42,517 bases of DNA, from IMG/VR virus record IMGVR_UViG_3300037475_000068, positions 1 through 42,517 of that record. One strand, written 5' to 3'. Numbering within the stretch: position 1 is the stretch's first letter; each line of letters starts with the position of its first letter. This document shows, piece by piece, positions 31,353-38,038 of the stretch. This DNA comes from a virus. The position numbers were made by a program, and so were the translations under genes. A model generated the notes under the pieces. It worked only from the letters and a program-made list of their open reading frames with translations. It did no database searches and was not told the DNA's origin.

Positions 31353-31803
31353 TCGATGTCGGCGGGGGTGTCCCACCGTCCTGTGTTGGCCCCGGTTGAA
31401 TGGGATGGGGCAGTGATCCCTGGGAGGTGGCGGATGGGGCGACGTCGGATCCGGCGCGCTGCACCAGCGGCGGCTTCCTGACGGCCTTCCCCATGCCGCG
31501 ATAGAGGTACGGGCGACCGTTGCCGACGCGCGCGACCGCGCGGATCTGCATCAGAGTCGCCGGCATCGGAACGCCTGGGTAGCAGGCGGCGAGCTCGAGG
31601 TCGTGGACGGTGAGCGTGCCCGCGCGCTGCAGGTCGAGGATCTTGTCGAGTCGGCGCTCAGCGGCGCGGCGTGAGGAGGCGTTGACCGCCCACATTTGCG
31701 CCTGCGCCAGCCCGTTGCCGGTGATGACGCACAGGAACCAGTAGCCGTTGCGCGTGCTCGGCGTGCGGGAGCGCGGGGTGATGATGGCGTGGCGGCGGAT
31801 CAC
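31315..31803 (-). CDS. Hypothetical protein in the recombination operon
   Basis: This 162-residue protein starts GTG at 31803 overlapping the Cas4-like stop. Residues 1-115 look folded (GYWFLCVITGNGLAQAQMWA, RRLDKILDLQRAGTLTVHDL). The last 45 are Pro/Ser/Gly-rich and likely disordered. It contains no motif I recognise. Its place between the nuclease and ATPase suggests an accessory role in recombination. Confidence 0.55.
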   Translation of the reverse strand: MIRRHAIITPRSRTPSTRNGYWFLCVITGNGLAQAQMWAVNASSRRAAERRLDKILDLQRAGTLTVHDLELAACYPGVPMPATLMQIRAVARVGNGRPYLYRGMGKAVRKPPLVQRAGSDVAPSATSQGSLPHPIQPGPTQDGGTPPPTSNAHPEGSTEAGH

Positions 31804-32819
31804 TCTCCACCCCTCTCAGCAGCCACCGCCTCCGCGACCTCCTGATGCGGCGCCTCGACGCGGTACTGCGTCTCGACGACGATCGGATTGTCCCGCGAGC
31901 GGCACAGCGGGAGGTACTCGCACGACCTCCCGTAGTGATGACAGTACGCCGTATTCCGGTACCACGCATCGCGTCGGCGCGCTTCCAGGTACGACTGCGA
32001 CAGATCCCAGAGCTCGTTGCGCGCCTGCTCGATGTCGCCGCGGTCGAGGAGGATCACCTCGCGGTGGAACTTCTGCGGGTTGTTGGCGTAGTGCTCGGTC
32101 AGGCGAGCGGCCCACTCGTCGTCGGTGTCGACGGCCTTGCGCTTGATGCGATTGGGCTGCTTGGCCTCAGCCTGGCGCTCGGCGAACTCCGCATCCGTCT
32201 CTCCCATGCTGCGGCGGATTGATGGCTTCTCGGCGATGTTCCACACCACGCCAGCGATCGGCCCCACGAGCGGCTCGAGGTAGGCGATGTAGAGCGTGGT
32301 CTGCCAGTCGAGCCAGAGGCGGTCGAGGTAGTCCGCGTCCACGCGCGATGAGGTCTTGTTCTCGTTGAGCCACAGCGTGCCGTCAGCCTTCAGGCGCCAC
32401 AGGCCGTCAGCCACACCGGCAAACACGAACGACCGGCTCGGCGAGCCGGTCTCCGGGTTGACGATGTCGCCCTGGAACGGGATCTGCATCCGCATGACCT
32501 CGTATCCCTGGTCATCCATCGCCCACCGCTGGCGGTAGGCAACCCACATCGGCAGGAGCGTCGCGCGGAATTGGCTGGCGGCGATGATCGGATCCGGCGA
32601 CTCGCCCAGGTAGTGCGCGTTGAGGACGCGGTCCCAGTCCTTGCCGAAGAACAGCGGCGTGCGGTCGTCGTTCGCGGGGACGAGGCCACGCACGTAGCGG
32701 TTGTGGTACTTCTTCCGGCAGTTCTTGAAGCTCGCCCAGCTGGACTGGGTGGTCAGGGTGCGGCCGTCAGCGACGACGGCAGCCAAGGAGAGGGCGACGA
32801 TGGCGAGGATGAGGATCAC
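31800..32819 (-). CDS. Cas4-like PD-(D/E)xK nuclease with Fe-S cysteines
   Basis: This 339-residue protein has D138 (in VFAGVADGL), E153 and K155 (in LWLNENKTS) and the Q173-x3-Y177 motif of the RecB/Cas4 nuclease family. Four cysteines, C34 and C293, C300, C306 (in YCHHYGRSCEYLPLC), sit where Cas4/AddB proteins hold an iron-sulphur cluster. It would resect DNA ends for the Sak4-like/DUF669-like pair. GTG 32819 follows GGAG and overlaps the upstream stop. It adds an odd hydrophobic leader (ILILAIVALSLAAVV); a later start (TTG codon 12 or beyond) is possible. Confidence 0.8.
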   Translation of the reverse strand: MILILAIVALSLAAVVADGRTLTTQSSWASFKNCRKKYHNRYVRGLVPANDDRTPLFFGKDWDRVLNAHYLGESPDPIIAASQFRATLLPMWVAYRQRWAMDDQGYEVMRMQIPFQGDIVNPETGSPSRSFVFAGVADGLWRLKADGTLWLNENKTSSRVDADYLDRLWLDWQTTLYIAYLEPLVGPIAGVVWNIAEKPSIRRSMGETDAEFAERQAEAKQPNRIKRKAVDTDDEWAARLTEHYANNPQKFHREVILLDRGDIEQARNELWDLSQSYLEARRRDAWYRNTAYCHHYGRSCEYLPLCRSRDNPIVVETQYRVEAPHQEVAEAVAAERGGE

Positions 32820-33031
32820 TTCTTGATCTCCATCCGCGTCAACGCTTCTTCCGCCCTGCCCAGCGCCGTCAGCGCAAGCCGGCGTGCCTCCAGCGCCTGC
32901 TCTGGCGACGAGAGGCGATCGTACTCCAGCACATGCGCGGCATGTGTGAGCGTCTCGGACATCGCGCGACGGAAGGCGTCATGCGCGGCGTGGACCGCCG
33001 GGCGGTTCCACCTGACCTCGTTGCTCCCCAT
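32816..33031 (-). CDS. Small helical protein
   Basis: This 71-residue protein is helical (RPAVHAAHDAFRRAMSETLT, SSPEQALEARRLALTALGRA). The ATG at 33031 overlaps the upstream stop as TGATG; the longer frame upstream is antisense-like and Arg-rich. No function was recognised. GGAG near its end serves as the ribosome-binding site for the nuclease gene. Confidence 0.55.
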   Translation of the reverse strand: MGSNEVRWNRPAVHAAHDAFRRAMSETLTHAAHVLEYDRLSSPEQALEARRLALTALGRAEEALTRMEIKK

Positions 33032-33318
33032 CACACTGCCTCCCCGCGAACACCCGACGAGGCGGGGAGCTCGAAGTAGAAGTCGACCAACACATCGATC
33101 AGCGCGTCGGGGTCGGTCGTCTCGCGCAGCGTCACCGCGGCGGGGTGCTCGGCGTTGCCCGTCCGCTGTGCCCACTCGAGCAGCGCGCGAGCCTGGCTGC
33201 GGATGGACGCGTTGGCGATGGCCTCGCGACGAGCCTCATCGATCGCCTCGGTTGAATCGATCGGAACGCTCCGCTCGTAGCGGTCGCGTGCGCGGAGGGC
33301 GATCTCGAGGGCGTTCAC
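33031..33318 (-). CDS. Small acidic helical protein
   Basis: This 95-residue protein is helix-rich (LEIALRARDRYERSVPIDST, EAIDEARREAIANASIRSQA) and ends with LIDVLVDFYFELPASSG. Start is GTG 33318 overlapping the Cro-like gene stop. It follows the early regulator and is likely made first in infection. No family was recognised. Confidence 0.6.
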   Translation of the reverse strand: MNALEIALRARDRYERSVPIDSTEAIDEARREAIANASIRSQARALLEWAQRTGNAEHPAAVTLRETTDPDALIDVLVDFYFELPASSGVRGEAV

Positions 33319-33572
33319 TTCCCGCCCCCAGCCGCGACCGTGGCGTCGAGAATCTTCACCATCTCCGCCGGCTCGACGCTGAAGGCTTTAGCGAGCTTCC
33401 GAACCGTCCCCACCCGGACGCCTGGGTGCTGGCCGTATTCGATGCGGCGGTAGTGGACTACATTTAGACCCGCCCGAGTTGCCGCCTCTTTTTGATCGAG
33501 CGGGATGCGAAGGCGCATCTTCCGCAGGGTCAGTGACTTGAGCTTGACCACCGAACCCGATGCGCTGCGCAT
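33315..33572 (-). CDS. Cro-like HTH regulator
   Basis: This 85-residue protein holds an XRE-type helix-turn-helix: RIPLDQKEAATRAGLNVVHY, then RRIEYGQHPGVRVGTVRKLA and KAFSVEPAEMV. It faces the repressor gene across a 97-base operator region and heads the early operon, the position of Cro. It would turn off the lysogeny promoter and moderate early transcription. The likely start site coincides with or closely precedes the ATG, which lacks a Shine-Dalgarno sequence, so the message may be leaderless. Confidence 0.75.
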   Translation of the reverse strand: MRSASGSVVKLKSLTLRKMRLRIPLDQKEAATRAGLNVVHYRRIEYGQHPGVRVGTVRKLAKAFSVEPAEMVKILDATVAAGGGK

Positions 33573-33574
33573 AG

Positions 33575-33649
33575 CAGATAAATAACAACCCTATACAACA
33601 GGTCAAGAAAAACCCGAGCAAGGAAATAACACGGAACACTAACATAACA
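33575..33649. promoter_or_regulatory. Operator region between Cro-like and repressor genes
   Basis: Three copies of an ATAACA-ended 13-mer lie here: CAGATAAATAACA (33575-33587), CAAGGAAATAACA (33619-33631) and CACTAACATAACA (33637-33649). On the minus strand a -35 (TTGACC at 33606-33601), 16-base spacer and -10 (TATTTA at 33584-33579) would start transcription near 33572, the first base of the Cro-like ATG. The first motif overlaps this -10, as expected of a repressing operator. Confidence 0.55.
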
Positions 33650-33669
33650 GAGGGGTAACACTTCATGGC

Positions 33670-34380
33670 ATGCCAGTCGAGACACATCGAGGTCGAAGAA
33701 TCAGCCTCGCACTCAGGCGCAAGGGCATGAAGCAGTCGCAGTTGGCGGAAGCGGTCGGCGTCCCTCCGCAGACGATCACGAAGACGATGCGCGAGGAACA
33801 CCACAAGTTCATCACCGACATCGCGCGCGTACTCGAGGTCCCCGAGGAGTGGCTCCGCGTCGGAGAGAATCCACCCGCGTGGGCGATCGAAGCGGAGCGC
33901 CTCCACACAGCGAGTGTCGCGTATCTCGCGGAAAACCCCAGTGTTTCGCTCGTCGGCGCTGTCACCGCTGGCGATGGCCTCGTGAGTTTCGAGGACGACC
34001 CGCGTCCCATGCGCTGGAAACCCAGCTGGGCGATCATGCTGGTCGAAGGCGTCAGCGCGTACCCAGTCGTGTATCCCGGCCAGTATGTCACCGTCGACAC
34101 TGATCGGCCCGTCCATCACAACAACATCGTGGTGATCCAGGTCGATAACTCAGAAGCGCACGAGAAGGATCCGACGCAGCCACGCGTGCGCGCCTACCTC
34201 AAGCGCTACTGTAAGGATCCCGACGCGCCGCATGGGTACCTGCTCGCGTCGATTAACAGCGGTCGCGACACGCCGTACATCCGACATGAGCGCATCCTCG
34301 TCATGCTGCCGGTGGTCGGCGTGTGGTTCGAGGATGCGGACAAGATTCCCTCGGACGATGAAACCGTGGAGGTTCTGTGA
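33670..34380 (+). CDS. CI-type repressor (HTH plus S24 peptidase-like domain)
   Basis: This 236-residue protein has an N-terminal XRE HTH (MKQSQLAEAVGVPPQTITKT) and a C-terminal S24/LexA-like domain. The probable cleavage pair is A100-G101 (VTAGDG), the Ser is S129 in LVEGVSAYPVVYPGQYVTVD and the Lys is K178 in AYLKRY. It would bind the nearby operators to hold lysogeny and be inactivated by RecA-stimulated self-cleavage. The usual G(D/N)SM around the Ser is GVSA here, so activity is not certain. Its divergent position to the Cro-like gene and proximity to integrase fit. Confidence 0.85.
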   Translation: MPVETHRGRRISLALRRKGMKQSQLAEAVGVPPQTITKTMREEHHKFITDIARVLEVPEEWLRVGENPPAWAIEAERLHTASVAYLAENPSVSLVGAVTAGDGLVSFEDDPRPMRWKPSWAIMLVEGVSAYPVVYPGQYVTVDTDRPVHHNNIVVIQVDNSEAHEKDPTQPRVRAYLKRYCKDPDAPHGYLLASINSGRDTPYIRHERILVMLPVVGVWFEDADKIPSDDETVEVL

Positions 34381-34574
34381 CTGCCGATCCACTCACCATC
34401 TGCGCCGTCGCCTACGCCATCATCGGTGCGCCCGTCCACCTCTGGACGATGAACCGTGCATTCGTTCAGGATCACCCCAAGAATCCCGACCTGTGGCTCG
34501 CGACCGAGGGCGTCGTCGGTCTGCTCATGTTCCCCTTTTGGCCACTCGTGTTCCTGTACATCAAGAGGCGGTGA
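34377..34574 (+). CDS. Small membrane protein linked to the repressor
   Basis: This 65-residue protein has two hydrophobic segments: residues 6-24 (LTICAVAYAIIGAPVHLWTM) and 43-62 (EGVVGLLMFPFWPLVFLYIK). GTG 34377 overlaps the repressor stop. Being co-transcribed with the repressor suggests expression in the lysogen, so superinfection exclusion is a fair guess but unproven. It is followed by the integrase. Confidence 0.6.
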   Translation: MTADPLTICAVAYAIIGAPVHLWTMNRAFVQDHPKNPDLWLATEGVVGLLMFPFWPLVFLYIKRR

Positions 34575-34577
34575 GCC

Positions 34578-35666
34578 GTGTCCTACATCGAACCCCTGAA
34601 ATCCAAGAATCCCAACATCGGAACCAAGTTCCGCGCCGTCCGCGAGCGTGGCGGCCCCAAGGGCCCGAGCCTGCCCACCGAGGCCGAGGCTCGCCGGTGG
34701 GCTGTCGCCAAGGGATGGATGCCGCCTCCCGTGACGAAGCTCACGGACCTTGTGCAGGAGTATATAAACGCCCGCCTCGCCGATGAGCACCCCATCACCG
34801 TCGAGTTCTCGCGCGGGCTGCTCGCGACGCTGACCTCCCTGTTCCATCGCCGAGGCTGGACCACTGTTGCCGACCTGAACCTGACGGCGGTCGACCATTG
34901 GCGCACGCAGACCAAGGGTAAGGGCGTCACGCGCCCGCTGGCCTACCTGCTCGCGGTCCTGCGCTGGGGCGTGTACCACCGCGACATCGTCGTCGACCCC
35001 AAGGTCCTCGAGATCAAGCGTAAGCGCCAGCGGTCACAGATCGCCGCCCGCGTCCTGCTCACGGACGCTCAGGTCAGAGCCGCGGTCAAGCGCGCCTCGC
35101 TCTATGGCCCCCACGCGCACGCCCTGATCCACTACCTCGCCACCTACGGCGCGCGACCGATCACGGCCTGCCGGCTGCGGGTCGGGGACTTCCACCCCCG
35201 CACCGGCGAGCTCGTCGTGGACGCCAAGCACTCTGGCACCTGGCGCCACCCGCTGCGCAAGGACACCATCAGGCTGTTCGCCATGTGCGCCGCGGATCGC
35301 GGACCCAAGGAGCCCCTGTTCCTGGCCCCGGTCGAGAAGCTGAAGGCCGATGAGGGCGGTCGCCCGATGCTCCCCGCGCCTGACGGCGGCTGGGCGGTGA
35401 CGCAGCAGGGTGAGGCCGAGTCGCTCGCGCGGTGGTACCACCGCTGCATCGGCAAGGCCGTGCTCCCCGAGGCGCTCTGGCGGATCTACCACCTGAAGCG
35501 CTACGCGATCACGTCGATGTTGGATAGCGGGATGAACCCGAAGCAGATCGCCGAGTTCACCGGCCACCTGGACGTGGGCCAGATCCTGACCTACGCGCGG
35601 ACCTCGGCCGCGAAGGCGGAGGCGTCGGTGGCGATGTTGCCGAAGGCGACGGCGCGCGGGGGATAG
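34578..35666 (+). CDS. int: Tyrosine-type integrase
   Basis: This 362-residue recombinase has the full catalytic set: R193 (TYGARPITACRL), K217 (VDAKHSG), H305-x2-R308 (YHLKRYAIT), H330 (FTGHLDVGQ) and Y339 (ILTYAR). An N-terminal arm-binding part (residues 10-60) and a core-binding helical part (70-150) precede the catalytic domain. It integrates the phage at the host site matching the tRNA-Trp half just downstream. GTG 34578 was chosen because it follows the membrane gene by 3 bases. Confidence 0.9.
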   Translation: MSYIEPLKSKNPNIGTKFRAVRERGGPKGPSLPTEAEARRWAVAKGWMPPPVTKLTDLVQEYINARLADEHPITVEFSRGLLATLTSLFHRRGWTTVADLNLTAVDHWRTQTKGKGVTRPLAYLLAVLRWGVYHRDIVVDPKVLEIKRKRQRSQIAARVLLTDAQVRAAVKRASLYGPHAHALIHYLATYGARPITACRLRVGDFHPRTGELVVDAKHSGTWRHPLRKDTIRLFAMCAADRGPKEPLFLAPVEKLKADEGGRPMLPAPDGGWAVTQQGEAESLARWYHRCIGKAVLPEALWRIYHLKRYAITSMLDSGMNPKQIAEFTGHLDVGQILTYARTSAAKAEASVAMLPKATARGG

Positions 35667-35724
35667 GCCCGTCAGGGCCGTGTGTGCGGGGTCTCCCTAA
35701 CCCCTTGCAGCGCCGATTTCCCCT

Positions 35725-35767
35725 GTGGATTTGGAATCCACTGCTCTACCAGCTGAGCTACCCCCGT
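35725..35767 (-). other. Probable attP: 5' half of tRNA-Trp
   Basis: The minus strand reads as the first 43 bases of a tRNA: acceptor strand ACGGGGG, TA, D arm GCTC-AGCTGGTA-GAGC, A, then anticodon stem GTGGA, loop TTCCAAA (anticodon CCA, Trp), stem TCCAC. No T arm or matching 3' acceptor strand follows, so it is not a working gene. It lies 58 bases after the integrase stop, the usual attP position. Carrying the 5' half rather than the 3' half is uncommon. Confidence 0.7.
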
Positions 35768-35776
35768 ATAAAGGGT

Positions 35777-36136
35777 TTACGACTTTCGGTTCTGGGTGCG
35801 TGTGGGTGCAGTGGTGGGTGCGGCGGTTTTCATGGGCTGGGCAGTGTCTGGCGGGGTGGCGGGCGTCAAGGCGGGCGGGTGTTCAAATACATGAACAACG
35901 ACCCCCTCTGACTGCTGCGCCGTTCCGATGAACCGCCCCGAGGGCATCTCGTGCCCCGTGAGCGCGACCTCCCAGCGATGTTCGGTCAGCCGGTCGCTGT
36001 CGTCGCCCCTGCGAACACAGGCCCACAGGACAACGTCCTCGCCTTGGGCTCCAACGCTCATCGCGAACGCATCGCCGCGGATTAGAACGCGGTTCAGTCC
36101 TGGCTTCAGGACGTATTTCCAGATGACGCGGCTCAC
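35777..36136 (-). CDS. IWKY...HVFE family small protein (DUF7352-like)
   Basis: This 119-residue protein has the family signature RVIWKYVLKPG, LWACVR, TGHEMPSGRFIGTAQ and VVHVFE within residues 1-85. Function is unknown; it is common in phage early regions. The last 33 residues are Pro/Thr/Ala-rich and likely disordered. Start is GTG 36136 overlapping the upstream stop. It is the last gene of the minus-strand operon and ends next to attP. Confidence 0.7.
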   Translation of the reverse strand: MSRVIWKYVLKPGLNRVLIRGDAFAMSVGAQGEDVVLWACVRRGDDSDRLTEHRWEVALTGHEMPSGRFIGTAQQSEGVVVHVFEHPPALTPATPPDTAQPMKTAAPTTAPTRTQNRKS

Positions 36137-36483
36137 AACTCCCTCCCCACCCCCCTGCTCACCTCATTCACCAACCCCAACCACACCTGCCGCACCTGCT
36201 CGCGCCTGGCTTCCATGGCCGGCGGAGCCTCACCTTCCCCCGCGCGGATCCCCGCCAACAGCTGGCGCAGATCAAACAGCGAGAGCGTGCGGATGAGCAC
36301 GGCGGGAGTTCCCGTGTGGACCTCCCAGCCGAGCGCGCCCTCACCAGGCCAGCGGGATTCGTAGGTCACGCTCGCGATCCACGGCAGGCGCCGCGTCGGT
36401 TCGCGATGCACCTCGATCGCCAGTGAGCGGTCATTGAAGGACGCCCGAGTGGCGCAGACGGGCGGGGTGGTCACGGTTCGCAT
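36133..36483 (-). CDS. Hypothetical protein
   Basis: This 116-residue protein reads as a compact alpha/beta fold (SLAIEVHREPTRRLPWIASV, EVHTGTPAVLIRTLSLFDLR) with a helical end (REQVRQVWLGLVNEVSRGVG). AGGAGGAA precedes the ATG at 36483. No function was recognised. It overlaps the micro-gene upstream by 13 bases and its neighbour by GTGA. Confidence 0.6.
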   Translation of the reverse strand: MRTVTTPPVCATRASFNDRSLAIEVHREPTRRLPWIASVTYESRWPGEGALGWEVHTGTPAVLIRTLSLFDLRQLLAGIRAGEGEAPPAMEARREQVRQVWLGLVNEVSRGVGREL

Positions 36484-36620
36484 GATTCCTCCTGATCGCG
36501 CGGGCGCCAGTCATCGGACCAGGCCCACGCGATAGCGAGATGGATGGCACCCCCCGTCGAGATGACGGAGAGGATGAACAGGGCGATGAGGCCGGCGGTG
36601 TGGAGGGCGTGCGGGGTCAC
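36471..36620 (-). CDS. Very small single-TM protein (49 residues)
   Basis: The frame starts at GTG 36620, overlapping the upstream stop. It encodes a membrane helix (LHTAGLIALFILSVISTG, then AIHLAIAWAW) and a polar tail (SDDWRPRDQEE). The same DNA supplies the Shine-Dalgarno of the downstream gene (GAGGA), so the two are coupled. It is too short for the usual cut-off. Function is unknown. Confidence 0.55.
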   Translation of the reverse strand: MTPHALHTAGLIALFILSVISTGGAIHLAIAWAWSDDWRPRDQEESCEP

Positions 36621-37072
36621 GCCTGCCTCCGCTCACGACGGTAATCCCTCGCCTGCGCCCGATACGCCCGCGCCTCATACGCGAAGCGCTCGGCCTGGCG
36701 ATCCGCTTCAGCACAGATCACGACCCGGAGCCGCTCGGCGTACACGCCCGCTGGCTTCCCCTGGGCGATCAGCGCCAACGCCTTCAGCGTCAGCTGTCGT
36801 TTGATTCGGGTCTGGAACAGAGCGCGCTTCCCCCTGCGGTTCGATGGGTGCCCAGCACAGAGCTCGCGGTACCATTCGGGGTTCTGCTGGACGGCGACCC
36901 TGATCCTTCCCCCGCGCGCCGCTGTCTGCGGATCGCGTGAGGGGACGAGGGCGACTTCGAGACGCGACTCGAGTAGCTCCTCGCGCATGGTGCGTGCGAG
37001 GGCGCGGAGGCGGAGGGGGAGGTTGGGGCGGCTGGCGTGGGCGGCGAGGGCGCGGCTGGCGTGATGGCTCAC
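36617..37072 (-). CDS. Basic helical protein
   Basis: This 151-residue protein is rich in Arg and Ala (RALAAHASRPNLPLRLRALA, QARDYRRERRQA). Its middle part reads ARGGRIRVAVQQNPEWYREL and HPSNRRGKRALFQTRIKRQL. The strong basic character suggests nucleic-acid binding. It starts GTG 37072 overlapping the upstream stop. No family was recognised. Confidence 0.6.
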   Translation of the reverse strand: MSHHASRALAAHASRPNLPLRLRALARTMREELLESRLEVALVPSRDPQTAARGGRIRVAVQQNPEWYRELCAGHPSNRRGKRALFQTRIKRQLTLKALALIAQGKPAGVYAERLRVVICAEADRQAERFAYEARAYRAQARDYRRERRQA

Positions 37073-37296
37073 AGGAGCCCCGCTCGCTTCGCTCGACTGA
37101 GCTTCCGCGATGCCTCGCGGTTCACTCCCGCGACGACGAGCCTGGCCAACCGCTCCTCGCCGATGACTACGGCGACAAGTGTGCCACGGTCATTGTAAAT
37201 CGCCCAGTGAGGCATGCCGCTGTAACCGCGCGACGGCGGGGCCTGGGTGTAGAACCAGGATCCACGGGATCCGACTCCGGGGGCATCGTCTGTCAC
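37069..37296 (-). CDS. Small protein with beta-hairpin middle
   Basis: This 75-residue protein starts GTG 37296, overlapping the upstream stop (GTGA). It contains PHWAIYNDRGTLVAVVIGEE, a beta hairpin, followed by RLARLVVAGVNREASRKLSR. The longer open frame above it is antisense-like (Arg/Gly/Pro-rich). No function was recognised. Confidence 0.55.
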   Translation of the reverse strand: MTDDAPGVGSRGSWFYTQAPPSRGYSGMPHWAIYNDRGTLVAVVIGEERLARLVVAGVNREASRKLSRAKRAGLL

Positions 37297-37508
37297 TGGC
37301 CACCATCCCGCTTCTCCCCATTCGGGGCCGCGATGGCGCGGCGAACCCCGTCGACCAGCCGACGCGCACACGCGATGCGATAGGCCGCGAGGGCGCGCTG
37401 ATCCACGCCTTCCATCCGCCGCTGTTCGTCGCAGTGGAGGAAGGCGTCGATCGCGTCGGCGACCTCGTAGAGCGGTGAGGAAGCCGGAGGAATCGGTGCG
37501 CCGCTCAC
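37293..37508 (-). CDS. Small helical protein
   Basis: This 71-residue protein contains LYEVADAIDAFLHCDEQRRM, a helical segment, and RALAAYRIACARRLVDGVRR. Start is GTG 37508 coupled to the 53-residue gene upstream. The shape suggests a small DNA- or protein-binding helix bundle. No function was recognised. Confidence 0.55.
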   Translation of the reverse strand: MSGAPIPPASSPLYEVADAIDAFLHCDEQRRMEGVDQRALAAYRIACARRLVDGVRRAIAAPNGEKRDGGQ

Positions 37509-37666
37509 GCCCGCCCCCTACGGTTCGCATGGAACCAGTCAGCCGCATCCCCGAGGCGGACCCCGCGAGCGAGGAGCACCAGGAGCCAGAAGCGGCGGGT
37601 GGATAGGGTGTCGCGGTGGGAGGCGATGACGGGTGAGCCGAGGCGGGGCGTGGCGTCGGCGATCAT
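37505..37666 (-). CDS. Very small protein (53 residues), helix rich
   Basis: The frame from ATG 37666 (overlapping the upstream stop, ATGA) to 37505 encodes 53 residues, including STRRFWLLVLLARGVRLGDA and ADWFHANRRGRA. It has an amphipathic or weakly hydrophobic helix followed by a basic end. Double coupling to its neighbours (ATGA and GTGA) is good support. Confidence 0.55.
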   Translation of the reverse strand: MIADATPRLGSPVIASHRDTLSTRRFWLLVLLARGVRLGDAADWFHANRRGRA

Positions 37667-37926
37667 GACTCACCCCGCGCCAGCTTGAGCACCTGGTCGG
37701 CACGCTTCAGGAGCCGATGCCCAGTCTTGGCGCTGGCAGGCATGCCGTCTCCCGCGAGTTCATCCGAGACGTATTGAGCGAGGGCTAGCGCGTCCTCCAG
37801 GAGGTTGCGCACGTGCTCCACTGCCCCCGCATCACTGCGGAAGCGGTTGCATGTATCGCAGCGCTGGATTTCATTGTTATTGAAGAATGCCCATCCGGGG
37901 CAATTCGGATCGTCACACTTACTCAT
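37663..37926 (-). CDS. Small zinc-finger-like protein
   Basis: This 87-residue protein starts at ATG 37926 after AGGAGA. Residues C4, C9, C24 and C27 in MSKCDDPNCPGWAFFNNNEI and RCDTCNRF form a likely zinc ribbon. A helical part follows (VRNLLEDALALAQYVSDELA). The pattern is common among phage early proteins that may bind nucleic acid. A dispersed palindrome lies 65 bases upstream of its start. Confidence 0.65.
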   Translation of the reverse strand: MSKCDDPNCPGWAFFNNNEIQRCDTCNRFRSDAGAVEHVRNLLEDALALAQYVSDELAGDGMPASAKTGHRLLKRADQVLKLARGES

Positions 37927-37990
37927 AATCGCATCTCCTCGCACCACTGCGCGTGATGCCTGCGGTTCGCCTGAATGGCGGACGACGTAG

Positions 37991-38014
37991 GCCAGGGTTC
38001 TAGATTCCCCTGGC
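37991..38014. repeat. Dispersed palindrome copy 5 (divergent)
   Basis: GCCAGGG (37991-37997) and CCCTGGC (38008-38014) are 7-bp arms with TTCTAGATTC between them. It lies between the DUF932 gene and the next minus-strand gene. It fits the family by position and by the CCAGGG/CCCTGG ends, but the centre differs. Confidence 0.5.
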
Positions 38015-38038
38015 TTACAGCTTCCGTCAGTCAGGGAA

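Noticed and set aside
35725-35767. A functional tRNA-Trp
   Set aside because: The sequence after the anticodon stem has no T arm and no strand complementary to the acceptor ACGGGGG, so only the 5' half exists.
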